A DNA stretch of 6,629 nucleotides from Pseudomonadota bacterium (lineage in GTDB: Bacteria; Pseudomonadota; Alphaproteobacteria; Rhizobiales; Xanthobacteraceae), in NCBI GenBank assembly GCA_023387695.1, contig JAEWHT010000196.1, positions 1-6,629 of the forward strand, given 5' to 3'. Under the pieces are notes generated by a model. The model saw only the letters and a program-made list of their open reading frames with translations, did no database searches and was not told the DNA's origin. Positions 1-6,019 of this stretch are shown piece by piece. A program made the translations under genes and the position numbers. Positions within the stretch are counted from its first letter, which is position 1. Every line of letters starts with the position of its first letter.

Positions 1-4
1 GCCC

Positions 5-982
5 ATGCCGATCACCACGCCGCTGACAGAGCTTCTCGGGATCAGGCATCCGATCTTGTCCGCGCCCATGGACACGATCGCCAGCAGCCGGCTGACGCGC
101 GCCGTCAGCGAGGCCGGTGGGTTTGGCATCCTCGGCGGGGGCTACGGCGACCGCGCCCGGCTTCAGGCCGAGGCCGCGGAGCTGAAAGGCTTTGCGCCGT
201 TCGGGATCGGCTTCATCACCTGGAGCTTGGCAAAACAGCCCGAACTTCTGGACATCGCGCTGGAAGCGCGCCCGCAGGCGGTGATGCTGTCGTTCGGCGA
301 TCCCGCGCCGTTCGTGCCGCGCATCAAGTCGAGCGGCGCGCGATTGATCTGCCAGGTGCAGAACGAGGACATGGCGAAGCAGGCGCTCGATGCCGGCGCG
401 GAGATCTTGATCGCGCAGGGAACGGAGGCGGGCGGCCACGGCGCATCGCGCACGACAGTCGATATCGTGCCTGCGATCGTCGATCTCGCGGCCGGGCGCG
501 TGCCTGTCGTCGCAGCCGGCGGGATTGCCGATGGTCGCGGTCTGGCGGCGATGATGATGTTGGGTGCATCCGGCGTGCTGATCGGCACGCGCTTCTATGC
601 AAGCGCCGAGGCCAATGGTGCCGCCGAAGCCAAGGAGCGCATTCGCACCGCCGACGGCAATGGCACCGTGCGCGGCGTCGTCCCTGATTGGTCGCGAAAA
701 CTGTTCTGGCCGGCGCCGTTCACGGCACGCACGCTGGTCAACAACCACATCAAGACCTGGACCGGCCGTGAGGTCGAGCTGCTGCAGCGCGCGGACGAGA
801 TTGCCAGGGACTATGCCGCGGCAAAGATGGCGGGCGATTTCGAAATCGCGGCCGTGTTTGCGGGAGAAGCGGTCGGCCTGATCCATGATATTCCACCGGC
901 GGCCGAGATCGTCGAACGGATTGCGTCCGAGGCCGAGCAATTGCTGGCCGGTCGACGCAACTCCATCGCATCGCTCGCATGA
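5..982 (+). CDS. Nitronate monooxygenase family flavoprotein (NMO 1)
   Basis: This 325-residue protein belongs to the nitronate monooxygenase / 2-nitropropane dioxygenase family. These FMN-dependent TIM-barrel enzymes oxidise alkyl nitronates such as propionate-3-nitronate, and the protein is expected to be cytosolic. The N-terminus (TPLTELLGIRHPILSAPM, residues 5-22) has the usual first strand. AQGTEAGGH at 137-145 carries the family histidine (His145), the catalytic base in characterised members. VVAAGGIADGRG (168-179) and GASGVLIGTRF (187-197) are the glycine-rich FMN-phosphate loops. Length is normal, and no signal peptide or membrane segment is seen. The ATG lies only four bases into the window, so its Shine-Dalgarno cannot be checked, but the N-terminus fits the family. 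The stop overlaps an upstream ATG of the next reading frame, and a second family member follows. Some proteins annotated this way are NADH:quinone reductases (PA1024-like), so family membership is firmer than substrate. Confidence 0.88.
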   Translation: MPITTPLTELLGIRHPILSAPMDTIASSRLTRAVSEAGGFGILGGGYGDRARLQAEAAELKGFAPFGIGFITWSLAKQPELLDIALEARPQAVMLSFGDPAPFVPRIKSSGARLICQVQNEDMAKQALDAGAEILIAQGTEAGGHGASRTTVDIVPAIVDLAAGRVPVVAAGGIADGRGLAAMMMLGASGVLIGTRFYASAEANGAAEAKERIRTADGNGTVRGVVPDWSRKLFWPAPFTARTLVNNHIKTWTGREVELLQRADEIARDYAAAKMAGDFEIAAVFAGEAVGLIHDIPPAAEIVERIASEAEQLLAGRRNSIASLA

Positions 983-985
983 ACC

Positions 986-990
986 AGGAG
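986..990 (+). promoter_or_regulatory. Shine-Dalgarno deciding the start of NMO 2
   Basis: AGGAG sits 9 nt before the ATG at 1000. The in-frame ATG at 979, which would overlap the upstream stop as ATGA, has no purine-rich sequence ahead of it and would add only seven residues that do not look like family sequence. This supports initiation at 1000. Confidence 0.7.
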
Positions 991-999
991 AAGCCCACC

Positions 1000-2076
1000 A
1001 TGTGGCCCGATCGTCGACTGATCGACCTCTTCAAGACCGAATTCCCGATCGTGCTGGCGCCGATGGCCGGCGTCATGGATGCGGAGCTGGTGATCGCGGT
1101 GGCTGAGGGCGGTGGGCTTGGCTCGCTGCCGAGCGCGATGCTGTCTCCGGAGAAGGCGCGCGAGCAGGTCAACATCATTCGCCAGCGCGTGAAGGCGCCG
1201 GTGAACATGAACTTCTTCTGCCACATGCCAATCGAACTCACGCCGGCGGCGGAAGCGCGGTGGAAGCAACGGCTCACGGGCTACTACACCGAGCATGGGC
1301 TCGATCCAGCGGCGCCGATCAATGCGGCAAACCGCGCGCCGTTTGATGCCGCCTTCTGCGAGGTCGTCGAGGAGCTGAAGCCGGAGGTCGTCAGCTTCCA
1401 TTTCGGTTTGCCGGAGCCAGCGCTGCTCAAGCGCGTCAAGGCGGCCGGCTGTCTCGTCATCTCGTCGGCCACGACGGTGAAGGAAGCGGTCTGGCTCGAG
1501 CAGCGCGGCGTTGATGCTGTCATCGCGCAGGGCGCCGAGGCCGGCGGCCATCGCGCGATGTTCCTGACCGAAAAGATTGCGGAGCAGCCCGGCACCTTTG
1601 CGCTGGTGCCGCAGGTTGTCGATGCGGTGAAGGTGCCTGTGATCGCGGCGGGCGGCATCGCTGACGCGCGCGGGATCGCAGCCGCCTTCGCACTTGGTGC
1701 TTCCGGCGTGCAGATCGGCAGCGCGTATCTGCGCTGTCCGGAGTCCAAGGTCAGCGCGGGCGGCCGCAAGGCGCTTGCGGAGGCGGGGGACGATTCCACC
1801 GTGATCACCGATGTGATGACCGGACGTCCGGCGCGTGGTGTCCAGAACCGCCTGATGCGCGAGGCCGGGCCGATCTCACCAGATGCCCCACCATTTCCCC
1901 ATGCCGCTACCGCCCTGGCGCCGCTGAAGGCGGCTGCCGAAAAGCAGGGCAAGGTGGATTTCACCAATCTCTGGGCCGGGCAGGCCATTGGCATGGGCCG
2001 GGAGCTTCCCGCGGCCGAATTGACCCGGGATCTCGCCAAATCGGCCTTAGCCCGCCTCCGCCAGATGGCTGGATAG
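1000..2076 (+). CDS. Nitronate monooxygenase family flavoprotein (NMO 2)
   Basis: This is a 358-residue second member of the nitronate monooxygenase family, an FMN-dependent TIM-barrel oxidoreductase expected in the cytosol. FPIVLAPMAGV (15-25) is the first barrel strand. KAPVNMNFFCH (65-75) is a typical family strand. AQGAEAGGH (176-184) carries the predicted catalytic His184. VIAAGGIADARG (214-225) and GASGVQIGSAYL (233-244) form the phosphate-binding region, and LWAGQAIGM (324-332) is the usual C-terminal motif. I chose the ATG at 1000 because AGGAG lies 9 nt upstream; an ATG at 979 is possible but unsupported. It begins 17 bp after NMO 1, which suggests one transcript. The two proteins align only around the shared motifs, and this one carries a longer insert near residues 76-120, so they are old paralogues, not a recent duplication. 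True substrate is unknown; a quinone reductase role is an alternative. Confidence 0.88.
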   Translation: MWPDRRLIDLFKTEFPIVLAPMAGVMDAELVIAVAEGGGLGSLPSAMLSPEKAREQVNIIRQRVKAPVNMNFFCHMPIELTPAAEARWKQRLTGYYTEHGLDPAAPINAANRAPFDAAFCEVVEELKPEVVSFHFGLPEPALLKRVKAAGCLVISSATTVKEAVWLEQRGVDAVIAQGAEAGGHRAMFLTEKIAEQPGTFALVPQVVDAVKVPVIAAGGIADARGIAAAFALGASGVQIGSAYLRCPESKVSAGGRKALAEAGDDSTVITDVMTGRPARGVQNRLMREAGPISPDAPPFPHAATALAPLKAAAEKQGKVDFTNLWAGQAIGMGRELPAAELTRDLAKSALARLRQMAG

Positions 2077-2088
2077 TTCTGGCCCCGG

Positions 2089-2117
2089 TTGCGGCGCAAA
2101 ACCGGCCTCTGCTATAC
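2089..2117 (+). promoter_or_regulatory. Putative sigma70-type promoter of the gat operon
   Basis: TTGCGG (2089-2094) and CTATAC (2112-2117) are separated by exactly 17 nt. This resembles the alphaproteobacterial housekeeping pattern of TTGAC-like -35 and CTATAT-like -10 boxes. It would start transcription near 2123-2125, giving a leader of about 28 nt before gatC. The elements lie in the short gap between NMO 2 and gatC. The match is visual only, and read-through from the upstream genes is an alternative source of transcript. Confidence 0.5.
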
Positions 2118-2144
2118 GGCACATAGGTTTTGCCGTGAGAGGCC
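2104..2144 (+). repeat. Interrupted inverted repeat spanning gatC -10 box and Shine-Dalgarno
   Basis: GGCCTCT (2104-2110) pairs perfectly with AGAGGCC (2138-2144), and ACGGCA (2116-2121) pairs perfectly with TGCCGT (2131-2136). The loop is 9 nt, with small unpaired stretches of 5 and 1 nt between the two stems. The left arms flank and overlap the -10 box, while the right outer arm contains the gatC Shine-Dalgarno. It could be a protein-binding dyad or, in a read-through transcript, a hairpin that hides the ribosome binding site. Confidence 0.55.
2137..2142 (+). promoter_or_regulatory. gatC: Shine-Dalgarno of gatC
   Basis: GAGAGG lies 9 nt before the ATG at 2152. It selects this start over in-frame upstream codons such as the one at 2089, whose extra 21 residues (rich in Arg and Cys) are not GatC-like. 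It lies within the right arm of the inverted repeat at 2104-2144. Confidence 0.65.
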
Positions 2145-2151
2145 TTATATA

Positions 2152-2439
2152 ATGTCCGTCGACGCCGCTACCGTCCGCCGCATCGCGCATTTGGCGCGCA
2201 TTGCGGTTTCCGAGGGCGAGGTTCCGCATCTGCAGGGCGAGCTCAACGCCATGCTCGCCTTTGTCGAGCAGCTCTCGGAGGTCAATGTCGAGGGCGTGGA
2301 GCCCATGACCTCGGTGACGCCGATGCAGATGAAGAAGCGGCAAGACGTGGTCAATGACGGCGAGATCGCCGACGATATCGTTGCCAACGCGCCTGCGACC
2401 GAGGGTCACTTCTTTCTGGTGCCGAAGGTGGTCGAATAG
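2152..2439 (+). CDS. gatC: Asp-tRNA(Asn)/Glu-tRNA(Gln) amidotransferase subunit C
   Basis: GatC is the small structural subunit of the GatCAB amidotransferase. It wraps between GatA and GatB and stabilises the complex, which converts mischarged Glu-tRNA(Gln) and/or Asp-tRNA(Asn) to Gln-tRNA(Gln) and Asn-tRNA(Asn) in the cytosol. At 95 residues it has the usual family length. The N-terminal helix VRRIAHLARIAVSEGEV (8-24), the second helix LNAMLAFVEQLSEVNVEGVEP (31-51), the TSVTPM segment (53-58), and the C-terminal PATEGHFFLVPKVVE (81-95) are all diagnostic. The ATG at 2152 is preceded by GAGAGG at good spacing. It is the first gene of the gat cluster and is separated from the next gene by 78 bp holding a palindromic repeat. 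gatA and gatB follow in the same direction, confirming the call. Confidence 0.96.
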   Translation: MSVDAATVRRIAHLARIAVSEGEVPHLQGELNAMLAFVEQLSEVNVEGVEPMTSVTPMQMKKRQDVVNDGEIADDIVANAPATEGHFFLVPKVVE

Positions 2440-2443
2440 CATA

Positions 2444-2506
2444 GCGTTTTCGAGCGAAGTGGAATCCGGTTCGCGTCAAGAAAACGCGTCAAATAAAGAG
2501 TCTTAG
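2444..2506 (+). repeat. Rhizobial-type intergenic palindromic repeat
   Basis: GCGTTTTC (2444-2451) and GAAAACGC (2480-2487) form a perfect 8-bp inverted repeat. Inside it GCGAA (2454-2458) pairs with TTCGC (2470-2474). The tail CGTCAAATAAAGAGTCTTAG (2486-2505) resembles the 3' end of the element as I remember it. I recognise the overall sequence as a dispersed palindromic element found between genes in Bradyrhizobium, Mesorhizobium and relatives; that recognition is from memory and not tested here. It occupies nearly the whole gap between gatC and the next gene. As RNA it would form a long stem-loop. Confidence 0.75.
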
Positions 2507-2517
2507 GACGCCGTGCG

Positions 2518-2730
2518 ATGTGCATGCTTTGCGACGATGAGAAGGCCTATCAGGCCTACATGAACTACCTCGACAAGATGGAGCGGCAAGGCAAGGCTGC
2601 CGATCCCAACGTCGCCGTCAATGCCGTGCTCGACGAAATGCAGGCCGCCGCGAATGCGGCCGACAAGAAAGACGACCCGGCCAACGACAAGACCCTGTCT
2701 CCGTTCTTCTGCAGCCCGATCAATAAATGA
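2518..2730 (+). CDS. Small conserved-looking protein of unknown function between gatC and gatA
   Basis: I do not recognise a named family for this 70-residue protein. It starts with MCMLC (Cys2 and Cys5, a CxxC pair) and has a third cysteine, Cys65, in the C-terminal SPFFCSPINK. Between them lies a charged, probably helical segment (about residues 6-50) with several tyrosines near the start, followed by an Asp/Lys-rich stretch (49-58). There is no signal peptide or membrane segment, so it is probably cytosolic. AGGA (2505-2508) lies 9 nt before the ATG at 2518; the ATG at 2524 is a weaker alternative. Its TGA overlaps the gatA ATG as ATGA, which argues that it is translated and coupled to gatA. 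Third positions are strongly G/C biased as in the neighbours. A role as an accessory of GatCAB, or metal or redox sensing through its cysteines, is only inference. Confidence 0.78.
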   Translation: MCMLCDDEKAYQAYMNYLDKMERQGKAADPNVAVNAVLDEMQAAANAADKKDDPANDKTLSPFFCSPINK

Positions 2731-4202
2731 CCGATTTGACATCGCTGACGCTCGCCGAGGCCCGCAAGGGTCTCGCCGACAAGACTTTCACGTCACTCGA
2801 GCTGACCGACGCGCATCTGAGCGCGATAGAGAAAGCGCGCGTGCTCAATGCCTTCGTGCTGGAGACGCCCGACCAGGCGCGCGCCATGGCCAAGGCTGTG
2901 GACGAGAAGATCGCCAAGGGTGAGGGCGGCCCGCTCGCCGGCATCCCGCTCGGCATCAAGGATCTCTTCGCGACCAAGGGTGTACGCACCACGGCGTGCT
3001 CGAAGATACTCGGCAATTTCGTGCCGACCTACGAGTCCACCATCACCTCGCAGCTGTGGCGCGATGGCGCGGTGATGCTCGGCAAGCTCAACAATGACGA
3101 GTTTGCGATGGGCTCGGCGAACGAGACCTCGTGTTTTGGTCCGGTCGGCAATCCCTGGCGGCGGGAGGGAAGCAACACCACGCTGGTGCCGGGAGGCTCG
3201 TCCGGCGGCTCGGCCTCGGCCGTGGCTGCGCTGCTCTGCATGGGCGCGACGGCGACCGACACCGGCGGCTCGATCCGCCAGCCGGCCGCGTTCACCGCGA
3301 CCGTCGGCATCAAGCCGACCTATGGCCGCTGCTCGCGCTGGGGCATCGTCGCCTTTGCGTCCTCGCTGGATCAGGCAGGACCGATCGCGCGTACGACGCG
3401 CGATGCCGCGATGCTGCTGCGCTCGATGGCCGGTCACGATCCGAAGGACACGACCTCGGTCGACATTGCTGTGCCGGATTACGAGGCCGCGATCGGCAAG
3501 TCCGTGAAGGGCATGAAGATCGGCATTCCCAAGGAGTATCGGCTCGACGGCATGCCGGCCGAGATCGAGAAGCTCTGGAGCGAGGGTGCAAAATGGCTGA
3601 AGGCGGCCGGCGCCGAGCTCGTCGAGGTGTCGTTGCCGCACACGAAGTATGCGCTGCCGGCTTATTACATTGTGGCGCCGGCGGAGGCGTCGTCCAACCT
3701 CGCGCGCTATGACGGCGTTCGCTACGGCCTGCGTGAGCAGGGCAGGAATATCATCGAGCAGTATGAAAACACCCGCGCTGAAGGTTTTGGCGCCGAGGTG
3801 CGTCGCCGCGTCATGATCGGCACTTATGTGCTCTCGGCCGGCTATTACGATGCTTACTATTTGCGCGCCCAGAAGGTGCGGACGCTGATCAAGAAGGATT
3901 TTGAGGATTGCTTCGCCAAGGGCGTCAACGCGATCCTCACACCGGCGACGCCGTCAGCGGCCTTCGGCATCGGCGAGAAGGGCGGCGCAGATCCTGTCGA
4001 GATGTATCTCAACGACATCTTCACGGTGACCGTGAACATGGCGGGCCTGCCGGGCATTGCCGTGCCTGCCGGTAAGGACGCGCAAGGCCTGCCACTCGGC
4101 CTGCAGCTGATCGGCCGTCCCTTCGAGGAGGAGACGCTGTTCTCGCTCGGCGAGGTGATCGAGCAGGCGGCCGGCCGCTTCACGCCGGCGAGGTGGTGGT
4201 GA
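2727..4202 (+). CDS. gatA: Asp-tRNA(Asn)/Glu-tRNA(Gln) amidotransferase subunit A (glutaminase)
   Basis: GatA is the amidase-signature subunit of GatCAB. It hydrolyses glutamine and channels the ammonia to GatB for amidation of mischarged tRNA. The 491-residue length is typical. The Ser-cisSer-Lys triad is intact: Lys78 in AGIPLGIKDLF (71-81), Ser158 in VPGGSSGGSAS (154-164), and the nucleophile Ser182 in DTGGSIRQPAAF (178-189). The 24-residue spacing between the two serines matches the family. KPTYGRCSRWG (196-206), SSLDQAGPIART (212-223), and the C-terminal NMAGLPGIAVPAG (437-449) with LPLGLQLIGRPF (455-466) are further hallmarks. The start overlaps the stop of the preceding 70-residue gene by 4 nt (ATGA at 2727-2730), and the stop overlaps the next start (GTGA at 4199-4202), indicating translational coupling on both sides. 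No missing residues or frameshifts are visible. Confidence 0.97.
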   Translation: MTDLTSLTLAEARKGLADKTFTSLELTDAHLSAIEKARVLNAFVLETPDQARAMAKAVDEKIAKGEGGPLAGIPLGIKDLFATKGVRTTACSKILGNFVPTYESTITSQLWRDGAVMLGKLNNDEFAMGSANETSCFGPVGNPWRREGSNTTLVPGGSSGGSASAVAALLCMGATATDTGGSIRQPAAFTATVGIKPTYGRCSRWGIVAFASSLDQAGPIARTTRDAAMLLRSMAGHDPKDTTSVDIAVPDYEAAIGKSVKGMKIGIPKEYRLDGMPAEIEKLWSEGAKWLKAAGAELVEVSLPHTKYALPAYYIVAPAEASSNLARYDGVRYGLREQGRNIIEQYENTRAEGFGAEVRRRVMIGTYVLSAGYYDAYYLRAQKVRTLIKKDFEDCFAKGVNAILTPATPSAAFGIGEKGGADPVEMYLNDIFTVTVNMAGLPGIAVPAGKDAQGLPLGLQLIGRPFEEETLFSLGEVIEQAAGRFTPARWW

Positions 4203-4495
4203 ATGTCGCCGATTTCATCGCAAGCCTCGACGGCGCGGCGCCAGCGCCGGAATTGAGCGCGCCGCTCGCCGGTCTCTGGTGGGCTGCGAAAGGCGACTGG
4301 GACCAGGCGCACAAGATCGTTCAGGACGACAATGGCCGCGACGCCGCCTGGGTGCATGCTTATCTGCACCGCGTCGAAGGCGATCTCGGCAATGCCGGCT
4401 ACTGGTACCGCCAGGCCGGCAAGCCCGCGGCAAAGGATTCATTGGAAGCGGAGTGGGAGCGGATCGCTGCCACGCTGCTCGGGAGCACGACATGA
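4199..4495 (+). CDS. Small conserved-looking protein between gatA and gatB, TPR-like motif
   Basis: This 98-residue protein has no assigned function that I know. The core, LWWAAKGDWDQAHKIVQDDN (26-45), AAWVHAYLHRVEGDLGNAGY (49-68) and WYRQAGKP (69-76), reads like paired helices with tetratricopeptide-like residues (GDW-A, GDL-NA-YWYR-AG). I remember similar unnamed proteins from many bacteria, but could not check. It is rich in Trp, Tyr and His and has no cysteine, signal peptide or membrane helix, so it is probably cytosolic and may bind a protein partner. Start choice: GTG at 4199 gives a GTGA overlap with the gatA stop and has GAGG (4190-4193) 5 nt upstream. The in-frame GTGs at 4193 and 4196 would add two or one residues. 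Its TGA overlaps the gatB ATG (ATGA, 4492-4495), so it appears coupled to both neighbours. Confidence 0.8.
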   Translation: MNVADFIASLDGAAPAPELSAPLAGLWWAAKGDWDQAHKIVQDDNGRDAAWVHAYLHRVEGDLGNAGYWYRQAGKPAAKDSLEAEWERIAATLLGSTT

Positions 4496-5970
4496 GCACG
4501 GCCACGCACAAGCTTCTCAAGGGCGCCACCGGGGACTGGGAGATGGTCATCGGCATGGAGATCCACGCCCAGGTGACGTCGAACTCAAAACTGTTCTCCG
4601 GCGCCTCGACCGCGTTCGGCGGTGATCCGAACACGCACGTGTCGCTCGTCGATGCGGCGATGCCGGGCATGCTGCCCGTGATCAACGAGGAATGCGTCAG
4701 GCAGGCTGTCCGGACCGGGCTCGGTCTCAACGCGAAGATCAATCTGCGTTCGGTGTTCGACCGGAAGAACTATTTCTATCCGGATCTGCCGCAGGGCTAC
4801 CAGATCAGCCAGTACAAGTCGCCGGTGGTGGGTGAAGGCGAGGTGCGTCTTGAGCTCGACGGCGGCCGCAGCGTCACGGTCGGCATCGAGCGGCTGCACC
4901 TGGAGCAGGATGCAGGCAAGTTGCTGCACGATCAGTCGCCGACCATGTCCTACGTCGATCTCAACCGCTCTGGTGTGGCGCTGATGGAGATCGTCTCCAA
5001 GCCCGACATCCGCGATGCCGAGCAGGCCAAGGCCTATGTGACCAAGCTGCGCTCGATCCTGCGCTATCTCGGCACCTGCGACGGTGACATGGAAAAGGGA
5101 TCTCTGCGCGCTGACGTCAACGTCTCCGTGCGTAAGCCGGGCGCGCCGCTCGGCACCCGCTGCGAGATCAAGAACATGAACTCGATCACCTTCATCGGCC
5201 AAGCGATCGAGTACGAAGCGCGTCGGCAGATCGAAATCCTCGAGGACGGCGGCCAGATCGACCAGGAAACGCGGCTCTACGACCCCAACAAGGGCGAGAC
5301 GCGCTCAATGCGCTCGAAGGAAGAGGCGCACGACTATCGCTACTTCCCCGATCCGGATTTGTTGCCGCTGGAGTTCAGTCAGACTTTCGTCGATGAGCTG
5401 AAGGCGAAGCTGCCCGAGCTGCCCGACCAGAAGAAGACGCGCTTTGTCGCGGACTTCGGCCTGTCGGCATACGACGCGAGCGTGCTGGTGGCCGAGCGCG
5501 AGAGCGCGGTGTTCTACGAGACGGTGCTCGACACGCTGGCCAACCGCGCCCGCGACGGCAAGATGGCGGCGAACTGGGTGATCAACGAGCTGTTCGGCCG
5601 TCTCAACAAGGAAGGCCGTGATATTACGGGCTCTCCCGTTTCGTCCGAGCAACTCGCTGCGATCATCGATTTGATCGGCGAGGGTACGATCAGCGGCAAG
5701 ATCGCCAAGGATCTGTTCGAGATCGTCTGGCAAGAAGGCGGCGACCCGCGCGCGCTGGTCGAAAGCCGCGGCATGAAGCAGGTCACGGATCTTTCGGCGA
5801 TCGAAAAGGTGGTCGACGACATCATCGCGGCCAATCCCGACAAGGCCGCACAGGTGAAGGACAAGCCGCAGTCGCTCGGATGGTTCGTCGGCCAAGTGAT
5901 GAAGTCATCCGGCGGCAAGGCGAACCCGCAGGCAGTCAACGACCTGCTCAAGTCCAAGCTCGGCATCTGA
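4492..5970 (+). CDS. gatB: Asp-tRNA(Asn)/Glu-tRNA(Gln) amidotransferase subunit B
   Basis: GatB binds mischarged tRNA, activates the side-chain carboxylate with ATP and transfers ammonia delivered from GatA. The 492-residue length is typical. EMVIGMEIHAQV (17-28) opens the cradle domain with metal-site candidates Glu23 and His25. RKNYFYPDLPQGYQISQY (91-108), GIERLHLEQDAGK (131-143), DLNRSGVALMEIVSKPD (156-172) and GDMEKGSLRADVNVSVR (198-214) are signature blocks. The helical and YqeY-like tRNA-binding tail runs from about 300 to 492 and includes AANWVINELFGRL (359-371) and DKPQSLGWFVGQVMK (457-471). GGGAG (4481-4485) lies 6 nt before the ATG at 4492; a longer in-frame reading from 4279 adds Arg-rich out-of-frame sequence from the preceding gene and is rejected. 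The zinc-finger cysteines of some GatBs are absent (Ser36, Ala38, Ser51, Asp54), as in other Cys-free GatBs. It is the last gene of the cluster. Confidence 0.97.
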   Translation: MSTATHKLLKGATGDWEMVIGMEIHAQVTSNSKLFSGASTAFGGDPNTHVSLVDAAMPGMLPVINEECVRQAVRTGLGLNAKINLRSVFDRKNYFYPDLPQGYQISQYKSPVVGEGEVRLELDGGRSVTVGIERLHLEQDAGKLLHDQSPTMSYVDLNRSGVALMEIVSKPDIRDAEQAKAYVTKLRSILRYLGTCDGDMEKGSLRADVNVSVRKPGAPLGTRCEIKNMNSITFIGQAIEYEARRQIEILEDGGQIDQETRLYDPNKGETRSMRSKEEAHDYRYFPDPDLLPLEFSQTFVDELKAKLPELPDQKKTRFVADFGLSAYDASVLVAERESAVFYETVLDTLANRARDGKMAANWVINELFGRLNKEGRDITGSPVSSEQLAAIIDLIGEGTISGKIAKDLFEIVWQEGGDPRALVESRGMKQVTDLSAIEKVVDDIIAANPDKAAQVKDKPQSLGWFVGQVMKSSGGKANPQAVNDLLKSKLGI

Positions 5971-5981
5971 CGTCGCGCGTT

Positions 5982-6019
5982 CGAACGAGGTGACGGACAC
6001 GCTTCGTCACCTCGCTTCG
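5982..6019 (+). terminator. Stem-loop after gatB, probable operon 3' end
   Basis: CGAGGTGACG (5986-5995) pairs perfectly with CGTCACCTCG (6005-6014) around a 9-nt loop. A further 4 bp, CGAA (5982-5985) with TTCG (6016-6019), extend it past a one-base bulge. It starts 12 bp after the gatB stop. There is no T-run behind it, only CTTCGTCTCG, so it may act as a 3'-end stabiliser or a weak terminator. Position and stem strength are the evidence; termination itself is inferred. Confidence 0.5.

Noticed and set aside
979..999. Upstream ATG for NMO 2 giving an ATGA overlap with NMO 1
   Set aside because: No Shine-Dalgarno precedes it, while AGGAG is ideally placed for the ATG at 1000, where family-like sequence begins.
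811..1551. Long - strand open frame opposite NMO 1 and NMO 2, with similar ones opposite gatA and gatB
   Set aside because: These are shadows of GC-rich coding sequence. They give Arg/His-rich peptides with no motifs, antisense to clear conserved genes.
2085..2105. CCGGTT/AACCGG hairpin after the NMO 2 stop, considered as a terminator
   Set aside because: The stem is only 6 bp with no T-run behind it, and it overlaps the predicted gatC -35 box. Kept only as a possible alternative fold.
4279..4491. N-terminal extension of gatB by 71 codons
   Set aside because: The extra residues are an Arg-rich misreading of the 98-residue gene. GGGAG and the family N-terminus both support the ATG at 4492.
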